The notes: generated by a model from the sequence alone, not told the origin. Positions 45,199 to 54,402 are shown, counted from the first letter of the stretch. The stretch: 64,000 nt of DNA from Rhodobacterales bacterium (GCA_026400355.1 JAPLPE010000037.1:1-64000), one strand, 5' to 3'. Translations and numbers: made by a program.

Positions 45199-45981
45199 TC
45201 AGGCCCGCGCCGGCTGTGAAGTCGGCTTCAGCGCATTCCACTCCAGCCCCAGCCGCGTAATCGTTCCGCGCCGAAGATCGTCCATCGGCAGGTCATTGGG
45301 ATGGACCCCCGCCAAGCTTCCCTGAATCTCCTTGATCCGCTGACCCAGCGCGATCCGCCGCACCTCGCCGTTTGCCCTTGTCGAGGCCGGAACGATGAAC
45401 CCCGGCCGGTTCGTAGGCCGCTTCGGATCCTCTGCAACCAGGGCTTCATAACCGGCCTGATCGGTGACCTCCGTCACCTCCTGCGAAAACGACACCTGCC
45501 CCGGCACAAAGAAATAGGCGCTCAGATTCCGCGCCGAATTGGCCAGCTCCACAACCGCATATTCCACATGCATCACGATCTTGAACGACGCGACCGGCCG
45601 CAGCCAGGCAAACGCCTCGGCAGGGATCGACTTCTGCGGCAGGTTCACGATCCGGTTCAGTGCCTGCATCACGTCCAGCACCGTCCTCGCACCGACCGTT
45701 TCAAGAAACCGGGCCGACATCTTCTGCGTCGGGGCCTCGGCCTTGTGGATCACCCCGTTCGAGCCGGGCTTCGCGACAAAGAAACAGATCCCGTTCGCCA
45801 GCGGCACCGACCGGTCCTTGGTCGTGGCCACCATCGTCTTCGCCTCACCCGCCGGCTTGTCCCACAGCCAGATATCCCGCTTCACGCCCTGCGAAATGAT
45901 CGCGTCGGCCAGAAGCACGTCCCGCAGGCTGCCCTCCACCGGCAAAACGTCGAATTCGATCTTGTTCAGGCTGATCTTCAT
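45199..45981 (-). CDS. Protein of unknown function, 260 residues
   Basis: The frame from ATG 45981 ('MKISLNKIEFDVLPVEGS', preceded by GAGGGGA) has gene-like codon use and no signal peptide or membrane segment. Visible stretches such as 'KPAGEAKTMVATTKDRSVPL', 'AYFFVPGQVSFSQEVTEVTD' and 'LAGVHPNDLPMDDLRRGTIT' do not match a family that I know. The open frame extends upstream to 46470 but only through remnant sequence. Function unknown. Confidence 0.65.
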   Translation of the reverse strand: MKISLNKIEFDVLPVEGSLRDVLLADAIISQGVKRDIWLWDKPAGEAKTMVATTKDRSVPLANGICFFVAKPGSNGVIHKAEAPTQKMSARFLETVGARTVLDVMQALNRIVNLPQKSIPAEAFAWLRPVASFKIVMHVEYAVVELANSARNLSAYFFVPGQVSFSQEVTEVTDQAGYEALVAEDPKRPTNRPGFIVPASTRANGEVRRIALGQRIKEIQGSLAGVHPNDLPMDDLRRGTITRLGLEWNALKPTSQPARA

Positions 45982-46069
45982 GCTGGTCCCCTCAATGCCG
46001 CGCTCTTCTACGCAAGCGTTCGGCAAAGTGCAAAGGGCAGGCAATTGTTGTTTGAATGGCTGGAGCCTG

Positions 46070-46200
46070 TCATTGCCAATCTTTTTCGTACCCTGCTGCG
46101 GTGAAGGAGTTGAGTCATTCGTCTTGGCTGAAGATGTTGCAGACGGTTCCGACGGTTTTCCAGAGGTCATCGTAGGTGCGTGCGGCGGCCTGCCGCCGTC
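46070..46200 (-). pseudogene. C-terminal remnant of an IS630-like transposase
   Basis: On the minus strand the region translates to 'RQAAARTYDDLWKTVGTVCN' and 'IFSQDE', a TGA stop, then 'LNSFTAAGYEKDWQ'. This fits the end of IS630-group transposases, where R-T-x-x-x-L-W-x-x-x-G is followed by a final A-x-G-Y. The stop lies inside the conserved part, so the element is inactive, and its remaining part is not found between rlmN and the neighbouring gene. Confidence 0.5.
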
Positions 46201-46265
46201 GGACGCGCTGTCTCCCGGCCGTATGGACGATATCGCGACCTTCACCGCCCGCGCTGCAGGCTCGC

Positions 46266-47450
46266 TCAGGGAGTAACGCCCGTTTCTGCCGCGATCTGGG
46301 CGCGGCTCTTGCGGACCCGCTCGGTCGCGGATTTCAGCTGGCCGCAGGCCGCCATGATATCCTCGCCCCGCGGCGTGCGGATCGGGCTGGCGTATCCCGC
46401 TTTGTAGATGATGTCGGCAAAGGCCTGAATCCGCGCCTGGTCCGACCGGTGATAGGGTGCGCCCGGCCATTCGTTGAACGGGATCAGGTTGATCTTGGCA
46501 GGTATCCCCCGGATCAACCGGACAAGCCGCCGCGCATCCTCGTCGGTATCGTTGACGCCCTTCAGCATCACGTATTCAAACGTTATCCTCTCGCTGTTCG
46601 ACACGCCTGGATAATCCCGCAGCGCATCCAGCAGCTCCGCAATCGGCCACTTCTTGTTGATCGGCACCAGCCGGTCGCGCACCTCATCCGTCGTCGCATG
46701 GAATGACACGGCCAGCTGGCACCCTATCTCGACCGCGGTCCGCGCAATCTCGGGCACGACGCCGCTGGTGGACAAGGTGATCCGCCGCCGCGACAGGGCG
46801 ATCCCCTCGGGGTCCATCGCGATCTTCATCGCGTCCCGGACATTCTCGAAGTTATACAAGGGCTCGCCCATGCCCATCAGCACGACGTTCGACAAAAGCC
46901 GCGTCTCGTCCTTGGGGGCGCCCGCCACGGGCCATTCGCCCAGATCGTCACGGGCGAGCATCACCTGACCGATGATTTCCCCGGCAGTCAGATTGCGGAC
47001 GAGTTTCTGCGTGCCTGTGTGGCAGAACGAACAAGTCAGCGTGCAGCCCACCTGTGACGACACACAAAGCGTCCCGCGATTCTCCTCGGGGATATAGACG
47101 ACCTCAACCTCATGCCCCCCTGCGATTCGCACCAGATACTTGCGCGTCCCGTCGTTCGACACCTGCCGCGTCACGACCTCGGGCAGTTGAATCGTGAAAT
47201 GTTCGGCCAGAAGGGTCCGATAATCCTTGGCCAGATTGGTCATCTGCGCGAAATCCCGCACGCCCCAGTGATAGACCCATTGCCAGACCTGCCCGACCCG
47301 CATTTTCGCCTGTCGCTCGGGCGTGCCCGCTGCGATCAGAGCCTCGCGCATCCCTTCGCGCGTCAGTCCGACAAGGTTCATCAGCCCGCCTTCCGGCAGC
47401 GTGCGCGGAATGGTCATTACGTCCTGCGTGATGGGCGCGGCGACTGTCAT
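46266..47450 (-). CDS. rlmN: Dual-specificity 23S rRNA/tRNA adenine C2 methyltransferase
   Basis: The 394-residue radical SAM enzyme methylates A2503 of 23S rRNA and A37 of some tRNAs. The cluster motif CxxxCxxC is in '[20 protein letters not shown]'; '[15 protein letters not shown]' and the late Cys loop '[14 protein letters not shown]' are also present. The start at 47450 gives '[20 protein letters not shown]', as in related genes; a frame to 47513 is possible. It is co-directional with the gene for the IalB-like protein. Confidence 0.96.
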   Translation of the reverse strand: MTVAAPITQDVMTIPRTLPEGGLMNLVGLTREGMREALIAAGTPERQAKMRVGQVWQWVYHWGVRDFAQMTNLAKDYRTLLAEHFTIQLPEVVTRQVSNDGTRKYLVRIAGGHEVEVVYIPEENRGTLCVSSQVGCTLTCSFCHTGTQKLVRNLTAGEIIGQVMLARDDLGEWPVAGAPKDETRLLSNVVLMGMGEPLYNFENVRDAMKIAMDPEGIALSRRRITLSTSGVVPEIARTAVEIGCQLAVSFHATTDEVRDRLVPINKKWPIAELLDALRDYPGVSNSERITFEYVMLKGVNDTDEDARRLVRLIRGIPAKINLIPFNEWPGAPYHRSDQARIQAFADIIYKAGYASPIRTPRGEDIMAACGQLKSATERVRKSRAQIAAETGVTP

Positions 47451-47588
47451 GGCAGATAGGTCCGTTTGAAATGGTAAACGCGGCTCATACAAGAATACGG
47501 CGCCGGTTTCCAAAGAAAACCGACGCTATCTGTTACTTTGTTCTTCTCACACGCAGCTTCGCGCCAGTGCCGTCAGCACAACGCAAGA

Positions 47589-48131
47589 TCAGCTGGCGCA
47601 GCGGCTCCGCGCCTCTTCCACGGCCGAGGTAAAGCCCAGAAGAGAAAACGTATCCGTCGTCACGGTCCCGCGCCCCGATTGCCCCGACAGAATCGCCTGG
47701 GATCCGGCTTTCATGGCAGCGACGATCTTGGCGTCATCCTCGGGCGTCGCGGGCCAGGCCCATTCGCCCTCGGTGAACAGCTGGAACACGGTCCCGCTCA
47801 CATCCATCGAAACTGTCGACCCGCTCGCAAAAGGGTAGCCGCCGGTAAAGGTGACCTGTCCGTTCACACCCTGCTCGGGGCGATAGAACACGAACAATAG
47901 GGTTTCGCCCCTCTGCACGGCGACCGGCTGCCCGTCACGGGTGTTCACCTGCTCCTTGGGGGCAGAGACCGAAAAGCACTCTTTCGGGTCCGTCTCCTGA
48001 AACACACTCCAGTCCGTGCTTGCGGCCACGCGATTGTCGGTCGTCTCTTGCGCCCATGCAGCACCTCCGGCCAGCGGCGCGGCAAAGCATGCAACCACCA
48101 GCGCCAGCGCGCGGAATTGTCCTGATTTCAT
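47589..48131 (-). CDS. IalB-like invasion-associated protein, exported
   Basis: The 180-residue periplasmic protein has a signal peptide ('LALVVACFAAPLAGGAAWA') and the short beta-rich domain typical of alphaproteobacterial IalB-family proteins ('TDWSVFQETDPKECFSVSAP', 'LLFVFYRPEQGVNGQVTFTG', 'DTFSLLGFTSAVEEARSRC'). Despite the family name, most members are in free-living species and have no established role. Start chosen at 48131 for the signal peptide. Confidence 0.85.
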   Translation of the reverse strand: MKSGQFRALALVVACFAAPLAGGAAWAQETTDNRVAASTDWSVFQETDPKECFSVSAPKEQVNTRDGQPVAVQRGETLLFVFYRPEQGVNGQVTFTGGYPFASGSTVSMDVSGTVFQLFTEGEWAWPATPEDDAKIVAAMKAGSQAILSGQSGRGTVTTDTFSLLGFTSAVEEARSRCAS

Positions 48132-48339
48132 CCACCAGCCTCCAAGCTGTCCTTGCCCAATCTGCCCCAAAACACCTGTCCAGTCCGTCCGGCGCGTCCT
48201 TCCGTCGGGCACCTTTTCGACTGGAATGAGCGATCTCTACCCGATAGCAGTAGCGATAGCAAAAAACGGACCCGAGGGGAAAGCCCTGATCGGTCACAAG
48301 CTTGCGCGGATTGTCGCTGAGAAAATCAAGGAGCGCGGT

Positions 48340-49335
48340 ATGACCGAAGCGGTTGACATGATCGAGCTCTGGCGCGGCGGGCGCCTTGAAGATGTCCATC
48401 GCGGCCATGCCGTCGTGGTCGACGGTGCGGGCCAGATCGTCCACGCATGGGGCAATCCAGCGACGGTCATCTACCCCCGGTCCTCGTCCAAGATGATCCA
48501 GGCCCTGCCCCTGATCGAATCAGGTGCCGCCGATGCGGCGGGCCTGCGTGTCGATCAATTGGCCCTCGCCTGTGCAAGCCATATCGGCGCCAGATATCAC
48601 ACCGACCGCGTGCAGGCTTGGCTCTCTGACCTTGGCCTGTCGGATTCCGATTTCCGCTGTGGCGCGCACGAACCGTCCGACCGGGAAGCACGCGACGGCC
48701 TCATCCGCGCCGGTTTCAGCCCCTGCCAGTATCACAACAACTGCTCGGGCAAGCATTCGGGCTTTCTCACTCTGAACAAGCACCTCAAGGGCGACCCCGC
48801 ATACATCGACCCCGCCCACCCCGTGCAGACCGCCGTCAAGGCCGCGTTCGAGGATGTGACGGGCGAAGCCACCCCTGGCTACGGAATCGACGGCTGCTCC
48901 GCCCCCAACTATGCGACGACCGTGCTCGGCCTCGCCCGCGCTATGGCGAACTTTGCCACGGCCCACGACCGCTCCGGCACCCGCGCCACTGCGCAGCAAC
49001 GTCTGATCGCTGCGATGACGGCCTTCCCCGAACTCGTCTCTGGCGAAGGCAAGCCCTGCACCGAACTCATGCGCGCGATGGGCGGCAAGGTCGCAATCAA
49101 GGGCGGGGCCGAAGGCGTCTATATCGCCATCCTGCCCGAACAGCGCCTTGGCGTGGCGCTCAAGATCATGGACGGCGCCGACCGTGCCAAGGACGCGGCT
49201 GTCACAGCCATCCTGATCCGCCTCGGCGTCCTCGATGCCAACCACCCCGCGGCCCGCAACTTGCTCAACGCGCCGATCACGAATTGGCGTGGCATAGTCT
49301 GCGGCGACATCCGCCCGGCAGCCGCGCTGATGTAA
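48340..49335 (+). CDS. L-asparaginase II, Rhizobium-type
   Basis: The 331-residue protein belongs to the asparaginase family typified by the Rhizobium etli enzyme, unrelated to the E. coli type. Signatures are 'VYPRSSSKMIQALPLIESGA'-like 'IYPRSSSKMIQALPLIESGA', 'NNCSGKHSGFLTLNKHLKGD' (with the Cys/Lys active-site region) and 'GYGIDGCSAPNYATTVLGLA'. ATG 48340 follows AAGGAG. An in-frame ATG at 48226 would add 38 residues with unusual codons (ATA-rich) and is less likely. Confidence 0.9.
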   Translation: MTEAVDMIELWRGGRLEDVHRGHAVVVDGAGQIVHAWGNPATVIYPRSSSKMIQALPLIESGAADAAGLRVDQLALACASHIGARYHTDRVQAWLSDLGLSDSDFRCGAHEPSDREARDGLIRAGFSPCQYHNNCSGKHSGFLTLNKHLKGDPAYIDPAHPVQTAVKAAFEDVTGEATPGYGIDGCSAPNYATTVLGLARAMANFATAHDRSGTRATAQQRLIAAMTAFPELVSGEGKPCTELMRAMGGKVAIKGGAEGVYIAILPEQRLGVALKIMDGADRAKDAAVTAILIRLGVLDANHPAARNLLNAPITNWRGIVCGDIRPAAALM

Positions 49336-49342
49336 GGGTGCG

Positions 49343-49404
49343 CGCGTGGGTCTCACCCACCCGACGCATGAACGACCGTAGGGTGGGTGAAATCCACCAA
49401 CGCG
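49343..49404. terminator. Inverted repeat, likely shared terminator, REP-like
   Basis: The arms at 49343-49362 (with TGGGTCTCACCCACCC) and 49381-49404 (with GGGTGGGTGAAATCCACC) are imperfect reverse complements with a central GACGC...CGTA loop. The element lies between the convergent asparaginase and DUF2794 genes. It resembles the leuC-leuD repeat at 9597-9647 in its GGG-TG-G-GTGAA composition. Confidence 0.6.
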
Positions 49405-49408
49405 ACCG

Positions 49409-49750
49409 CTAATCCACGACCCGCAGGTTCCGCCCGTCGATCACCCGCAACACGGCGGCCAGATCATGCCCCCGCCGCAGGACCTGCCCCTCGGCACCAA
49501 AGACCGCGTACTGCCCTTGCCGCAACCGCAGGCTTGGCCGCTTTTCAATCCGGTAGAGCGGATTGTCCGCCGTCCGCTTGAACACCGAAAACACTGCGAC
49601 CTCGCGCAGACACGATATCCCGTAGTCCCGCCACTCTCCCGCAGCGACCATCCGGCCATAGATCGCCAGAATCAGGCTCAGTTCCGTCCGGTGAAATGCC
49701 ACCTGTTCAGCCGACTGGCCCGATGCAAAGTGAGGAGGTAACATGTTCAT
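49409..49750 (-). CDS. DUF2794-family protein
   Basis: The 113-residue product carries the family core 'LSLILAIYGRMVAAGEWRDY' and 'YRIEKRPSLRLRQGQYAVFG'. The family is found almost only in Alphaproteobacteria and has no assigned function. Start taken at 49750 (ATG 49744 is equally possible). Confidence 0.85.
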   Translation of the reverse strand: MNMLPPHFASGQSAEQVAFHRTELSLILAIYGRMVAAGEWRDYGISCLREVAVFSVFKRTADNPLYRIEKRPSLRLRQGQYAVFGAEGQVLRRGHDLAAVLRVIDGRNLRVVD

Positions 49751-49790
49751 GACACCAGATTTGCGCCATTCGGTCAGCAAATCAAGCGTT

Positions 49791-50078
49791 TCAGCCGCAG
49801 GTGATCTGGCTGATCTGGTTTTCGTTCCCGATCAGGAAATTGATCCGTTCGGCACTGTAATCCATCGTCACGGCCTGACCTGGACGGATGATCCTGATCT
49901 GCCGCATGATCAGCACCTTTTCCAGCGCCGTTGCATCCTGCCCGACAAGAGAACCATAGGCTGACGCACTGCAGGTATCCGCGCTGCCCGCCGGAACCGG
50001 CGGCCCCTGCCTTACAACAGAGGGTTCGCCGCATGCGGCAAGGGTCAGCAGGGCGATCGTGGCACGGATTGCTTTCAT
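49791..50078 (-). CDS. I78-family peptidase inhibitor, lipoprotein
   Basis: The 95-residue protein has a lipobox ('LLTLAACGEPS', Cys near 17) and the potato-inhibitor-like I78 domain: 'YGSLVGQDATALEKV' and 'MDYSAERINFLIGNENQISQ' with a final TCG. Family members inhibit serine proteases from the periplasm. ATG 50078 was chosen for the signal sequence; the frame extends a further 32 codons upstream. Confidence 0.82.
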   Translation of the reverse strand: MKAIRATIALLTLAACGEPSVVRQGPPVPAGSADTCSASAYGSLVGQDATALEKVLIMRQIRIIRPGQAVTMDYSAERINFLIGNENQISQITCG

Positions 50079-50194
50079 GCCCGCATCATCGCCCGTCCGG
50101 CATGATTCCTGCAACCCCGTCCCGCGACACCAGTTGATCTTGCCCTGCATTTCCCCGAACGTAGAGTCAACCATCCACGAAAGGCCCCAAAACC

Positions 50195-51325
50195 ATGCGC
50201 ACCCGTGCCGCCGTTGCCGTTGCCGCCGGAAAACCGCTTGAAATCATGGACGTGAACCTTGACGGCCCGAAAGCGGGAGAGGTTTTGGTTGAAATCAAGG
50301 CTACAGGCATCTGCCACACCGACGAATTCACCCTCTCGGGCGCCGATCCCGAAGGCATGTTCCCAGCGATACTCGGCCATGAAGGCGCAGGCGTCGTCGT
50401 CGAAGTCGGCCCCGGCGTCAAATCCCTCAAGCCCGGCGATCACGTCATCCCGCTCTACACGCCCGAATGCCGCGAATGCCCTTCCTGCCTTTCGCGCAAG
50501 ACGAACCTCTGCACCTCGATCCGTGCCACACAGGGGCAGGGCCTCATGCCCGACGGCACCTCGCGCTTCTCCATGCTCGATGGCACACAGATACTGCACT
50601 ACATGGGCTGCTCGACTTTCGCCAACCATACTGTCCTGCCCGAAATCGCGCTGGCCAAGGTCCGGTCTGACGCCCCCTTTGACAAGATCTGCTACATCGG
50701 CTGCGGTGTCACCACCGGCGTCGGTGCCGTGATCAACACCGCCCAGGTCGAGATCGGCTCCACCGCCGTTGTCTTCGGCCTTGGTGGCATCGGCCTCAAC
50801 GTGATCCAGGGACTGCGGATGGCAGGGGCCGACATGATCATCGGCGTCGATATCAACAACGGGAAAAAGGCCTGGGGCGAACGCTTTGGCATGACCCATT
50901 TCGTCAACCCGATGGAAATCGAAGGCGACATCGTCCCCCATATCGTCAACCTGACCAAACGCCGGGGCGATCTGATCGGCGGGGCAGACTACACCTTCGA
51001 CTGCACCGGCAATGTCAAGGTCATGCGTCAGGCGCTCGAATGCTCTCACCGCGGCTGGGGCGTATCGGTCGTCATCGGCGTGGCCCCCGCCGGCGCCGAA
51101 ATCTCAACCCGTCCGTTCCAGCTTGTTACTGGCCGCACATGGAAAGGCACGGCCTTTGGCGGCGCGCGCGGCCGCACCGACGTGCCCAAGATCGTGGACT
51201 GGTACATGGAGGGCAAGATCGAGATCGACCCCATGATCACCCACACCCTCCGGCTCGAGGATATCAACAAGGGCTTTGACCTCATGCACGCGGGCGAAAG
51301 CATCCGCTCTGTCGTCCTCTATTGA
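50195..51325 (+). CDS. frmA: S-(hydroxymethyl)glutathione dehydrogenase (class III alcohol dehydrogenase)
   Basis: The 376-residue zinc enzyme oxidises S-hydroxymethylglutathione, formed from formaldehyde and glutathione. Catalytic zinc ligands: Cys40 in 'GICHTDEFTLSG' and His62 in 'GHEGAGVVVEVG'; structural zinc: Cys92, 95, 98 and 106 in 'ECRECPSCLSRKTNLC'. 'FGLGGIGLNVIQGLRMAGAD' is the NAD loop. The product is hydrolysed by the fghA gene product at 60571. It is divergent from the I78 gene and followed by a TTGA-overlapping small secreted protein. Confidence 0.95.
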   Translation: MRTRAAVAVAAGKPLEIMDVNLDGPKAGEVLVEIKATGICHTDEFTLSGADPEGMFPAILGHEGAGVVVEVGPGVKSLKPGDHVIPLYTPECRECPSCLSRKTNLCTSIRATQGQGLMPDGTSRFSMLDGTQILHYMGCSTFANHTVLPEIALAKVRSDAPFDKICYIGCGVTTGVGAVINTAQVEIGSTAVVFGLGGIGLNVIQGLRMAGADMIIGVDINNGKKAWGERFGMTHFVNPMEIEGDIVPHIVNLTKRRGDLIGGADYTFDCTGNVKVMRQALECSHRGWGVSVVIGVAPAGAEISTRPFQLVTGRTWKGTAFGGARGRTDVPKIVDWYMEGKIEIDPMITHTLRLEDINKGFDLMHAGESIRSVVLY

Positions 51326-51699
51326 TCCGGGCCACGGCCCTCTCGGCGTTCCTCTGCGCCAGCCCCGCGCTGGCGAATGAGACCGTGCTGATCTTCTCCG
51401 GCCCCTCCGGATCGCTTGACCTTGGCCTGACCGACATGGTCGACGCCAAGGCCACACGGCTTGCCGGGCCGGCCGATGTGACGATCACCCTGACGGAACA
51501 GGCGGGCCAGAAACTTGCGGATTTCACGGCGGCGAATGTGGGCAAAGAAATCAAGGTCATCGTTTGTGGCACCGTGATATTCGCCCCCCGCATCATGGAA
51601 CCAATCAAGGGCGACGCCTTCACCGTCGCGGGCCTCACGGCTGATCAGGGGCTTGCCCTGCACGACATCCTGATCGGCCAGTCTTCCTGCAACGAATGA
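51322..51699 (+). CDS. Small exported protein with SecDF P1-head-like domain
   Basis: The 125-residue protein has a signal peptide ('MIRATALSAFLCASPALANE') and a domain resembling the first periplasmic head of SecD ('VTITLTEQAGQKLADFTAAN', 'VGKEIKVIVCGTVIFAPRIM', 'EPIKGDAFTVAGL'). The TTG start overlaps the frmA stop (TTGA), and its stop overlaps the next gene by ATGA. Function unknown. Confidence 0.75.
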   Translation: MIRATALSAFLCASPALANETVLIFSGPSGSLDLGLTDMVDAKATRLAGPADVTITLTEQAGQKLADFTAANVGKEIKVIVCGTVIFAPRIMEPIKGDAFTVAGLTADQGLALHDILIGQSSCNE

Positions 51700-52781
51700 C
51701 GCCGGTTGATATCCTCGCGGTACGCCTCGCTCCGCCACTGGCCTTGTGTGGCATCGCCATAGCCCGAGACGGAAAGGAGCCCGCCTTCCACATCGCCACG
51801 GCACCCGGCCTGACCGTCACCCCAGACACCCCTTACCGGGCTGCCTCCATCTCCAAGGTCGTCACCGGTCGCGTTTTCACCGGCGTGGCCGAACAGATGG
51901 GCTGGCACCCACCCTACACCGCTGACCCCTCTGATATCCTCGGCTTCCCCCTCCGCAACCCGCACTTCCCGGAGACCCCCCTCACGCTCGGCCAGATCGC
52001 CAGCCACACCGCAAGCCTGACCGACGCCGCAGGCTACCTGATCCCGCCCGACACCGCTCTCAGGGACTGGTTCGCCACCCAGGGCGCAGCTCCATTCCTT
52101 CCGCACGCCCCCGGCCACTTCTTCCAGTATTCCAACCTCGGCTACGTCCTCCTCGCCGCCTTGGCCGAAGCCATGTCAGGCGAACGCTTCGACAATCTCG
52201 CTCAGCGCCTCGTCCTCGCCCCCCTTGGGATCGAGGCAGGCTTCAACTGGTCCGGCACCTCTGCAGCCTTCCGCGCCGGCGCCCTGCCCACCTTTCGCCG
52301 CGACGCCATGGGCTTGCACCCCCAGATCGACAGCAAGATTGCCCCGATGGGCCCTTCCGCCCCTGACGGCACCGAAATCCCGCTTGACCGATGCATCCCC
52401 GGCACCAACCCCGCCCTCTTCTCCCCCCAGGGCGGCCTTCGCATCTCGCTGCGTGGCACACTCACCCTCGCCCAAAGCCTCGCCGATGACACCCAAGCCC
52501 CCCTCTGGACGCCGGACATGTCCCCCGGTGACACCTTAGGTGGCCTTTTTCAGGGCTACAGCACCGGCCTCCAGATCCTGCCTGACCCGTCTTTCTACCC
52601 CCGCCCGCTCATCGGCCATTTCGCCAATGCCTACGGTTTCACGGGCGGCATCTGGTACGACCGGCTGGCCCGCGCCGCCTTCACCTATGCCCTGAACGGC
52701 CTGCCCATGGGCGACGAAGACGACGTCATGAGCAACGAAGAACTTGCCATCTTTGCCGCCGTGGCCCAAGCCTTGGCCTGA
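51696..52781 (+). CDS. Serine hydrolase, class C beta-lactamase family
   Basis: The 361-residue protein has the active-site Ser51-x-x-Lys54 in 'RAASISKVVTGRVF' and Tyr145-Ser-Asn in 'FFQYSNLGYVLLAAL'. It is in the esterase/peptidase branch of the family, and no antibiotic role is implied. No convincing signal peptide is seen, so it may be cytoplasmic. It is translationally coupled to the small exported protein. Confidence 0.88.
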   Translation: MTPVDILAVRLAPPLALCGIAIARDGKEPAFHIATAPGLTVTPDTPYRAASISKVVTGRVFTGVAEQMGWHPPYTADPSDILGFPLRNPHFPETPLTLGQIASHTASLTDAAGYLIPPDTALRDWFATQGAAPFLPHAPGHFFQYSNLGYVLLAALAEAMSGERFDNLAQRLVLAPLGIEAGFNWSGTSAAFRAGALPTFRRDAMGLHPQIDSKIAPMGPSAPDGTEIPLDRCIPGTNPALFSPQGGLRISLRGTLTLAQSLADDTQAPLWTPDMSPGDTLGGLFQGYSTGLQILPDPSFYPRPLIGHFANAYGFTGGIWYDRLARAAFTYALNGLPMGDEDDVMSNEELAIFAAVAQALA

Positions 52782-52882
52782 CCAGCGCAAGAGACACCCG
52801 ACACTGGCTAGTTTGTCGCCCAAATACCTCTGCCGGAGGCTCCACCCGCAGCCTCCCGCGCAACATCACAAGGACAAGGCCC

Positions 52883-53614
52883 ATGCCCGACGCCACCCGC
52901 CCGCTCCTTGCCGTTCTGATCGACGCTGACAACACCTCGCCCAAACACGCCGGCGCCATCTTCGAGGAAATCGCAAGCCTTGGCGAAGCCTCGGTCCGCC
53001 GCTGCTATGGCGACTTTTCCAGCCCGCAGATGAACGGCTGGAACAAGGTGCAGGCCGAACACGGCATGGTCCCGCACCATTCCCCGGCCAATACCGTTGG
53101 CAAGAATTCCTCCGACATCAGCCTCGTCATCGACGCAATGGATATCCTCCACACCGGCCGCTTTGACGGTTTCGTGCTGGTTTCCTCCGACAGCGATTTC
53201 ACAAGGTTGGCCAGCCGCATCCGCGAACAGGGCCTCGATGTCTACGGCATCGGTCAGGCCAAAACGCCCGAGGCCTTCCGCAAGGCCTGCAAACGCTTCA
53301 TCTTTCTCGAAAACCTGGGCGCGCAGGCCGTGGACCCCAAACCCGCCAAGGCCGAAGACCGTCCCCAGCCCAAATCCTCCCACGCTCCCCTGACCGAGGC
53401 GCGCGATCTGATCCTGCGCGCGATGGATGCCATCGATCAGGACGACGAATGGTTCGCCCTCGGCCCCCTGGGGCAGTACATCACCGCCGCCAACCCCGAT
53501 TTCGATACACGCACCTATGGCCGCAAGAAACTCAGCGACCTCGTACAAGACCTCAAAGTCTTTGAAACCAAGCGCGGCGCCGCCAACCAGCTCCTCGTCC
53601 GCCGCATCGACTGA
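52883..53614 (+). CDS. NYN-domain ribonuclease-like protein with OST-HTH/LOTUS domain
   Basis: The 243-residue protein has an N-terminal PIN-like NYN domain ('LLAVLIDADNTSPKHAGAIF', 'DISLVIDAMDILHTGRFDGF', 'VLVSSDSDFTRLASRIREQG') with the conserved acidic residues of the LabA/DUF88 group. The C-terminus ('DQDDEWFALGPLGQYITAAN' onward) fits an OST-HTH RNA-binding domain. A role in RNA processing is inferred from family. It converges with the TetR gene, with 6 bp between. Confidence 0.9.
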   Translation: MPDATRPLLAVLIDADNTSPKHAGAIFEEIASLGEASVRRCYGDFSSPQMNGWNKVQAEHGMVPHHSPANTVGKNSSDISLVIDAMDILHTGRFDGFVLVSSDSDFTRLASRIREQGLDVYGIGQAKTPEAFRKACKRFIFLENLGAQAVDPKPAKAEDRPQPKSSHAPLTEARDLILRAMDAIDQDDEWFALGPLGQYITAANPDFDTRTYGRKKLSDLVQDLKVFETKRGAANQLLVRRID

Positions 53615-53620
53615 TCGCGG

Positions 53621-54289
53621 TCAGCCGAGCGAGGTCGCGCGTCCCGCAGACGAGCGTCCGTAGCGCGCCAGAAACGTCGTAACCGCACCTGAAATCACCC
53701 GGTCCTTCTCGGCCCGCGTAAAGCTGCGCTTCAGGTTGAATACGATCTGGTCAAAGATATCGGCCTTGACCAGCACATGAAACTGATCGGCGGCCAGCGC
53801 CACATCCTCGATCTCCATCTCGCCCCGCTCGATGGCCAGACCAAAGTAATCCGACAGCCGCTGGCGGATCGTCTTGGGTCCGCTTTCATAAAAGGCCAGC
53901 CCCAACGCCGGGAACCTTTCGCTTTCCGCCACCGCAATCCGGAACATCTGGTGCCCGAAATCTGAAGTGATGAAATCAATCATCCCCGCCGCCGCCCGGG
54001 TCAGCACCTGATCTGCGGGCGCGTTCATGTCGATGGCATCCGCCGCCATATTGGCCTGCCGCCTGCATTCCAGCGTAGCCACTTCCATGAACATCAGCCG
54101 CTTGTCCGGGAAATAGCTGTAGAGCGTAGCCTTCGACACTGCCGCCACGCGGGCGATATCGTCCACGCTCGCCCCTTCAAAGCCGTCCGCCATGAAGACC
54201 TGACGCGCGCCTTCCAAAACCTGATCGTACTTGCGCCTGCGCCGGGGTGCCCGCGCAGCGACCGTGCTGTCTTCCGGCCCGACCGGCAT
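53621..54289 (-). CDS. TetR/AcrR-family transcriptional regulator
   Basis: The 222-residue regulator has a typical N-terminal HTH ('FEGASVDDIARVAAVSKATL', 'YSYFPDKRLMFMEV') and a variable ligand domain. It is divergent from mbfA, with 113 bp between starts, and may act on that promoter; no direct evidence is available. Start taken at ATG 54289. Confidence 0.88.
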   Translation of the reverse strand: MPVGPEDSTVAARAPRRRRKYDQVLEGARQVFMADGFEGASVDDIARVAAVSKATLYSYFPDKRLMFMEVATLECRRQANMAADAIDMNAPADQVLTRAAAGMIDFITSDFGHQMFRIAVAESERFPALGLAFYESGPKTIRQRLSDYFGLAIERGEMEIEDVALAADQFHVLVKADIFDQIVFNLKRSFTRAEKDRVISGAVTTFLARYGRSSAGRATSLG

Positions 54290-54372
54290 CTGCGCCCCTC
54301 CTGCCTGAACCAAAGATAGACTGACCGGTTCAGCCCCGGCAAGCGCCTTGCCTTCGTCTGCCCTTTCATTAG

Positions 54373-54389
54373 TTTAGAATAATTCCAGA
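54373..54389. promoter_or_regulatory. Iron control element (Irr box) upstream of mbfA
   Basis: TTTAGAATAATTCCAGA has the left half TTTAGAA intact, a 3-base spacer and 5 of 7 matches to TTCTAAA in the right half. This fits the Irr-binding ICE motif that precedes mbfA in other Alphaproteobacteria. It lies 14 bases before the mbfA start. Confidence 0.65.
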
Positions 54390-54402
54390 CAAGGACCCGC
54401 CC

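Noticed and set aside
47589-48131. IalB-like gene as a virulence factor
   Set aside because: The family is widespread in free-living Alphaproteobacteria, and no other invasion-linked gene is nearby.
51696-52781. Serine hydrolase as an antibiotic-resistance beta-lactamase
   Set aside because: SISK and YSN motifs are shared by many esterases and peptidases, no signal peptide is evident, and the context is housekeeping.
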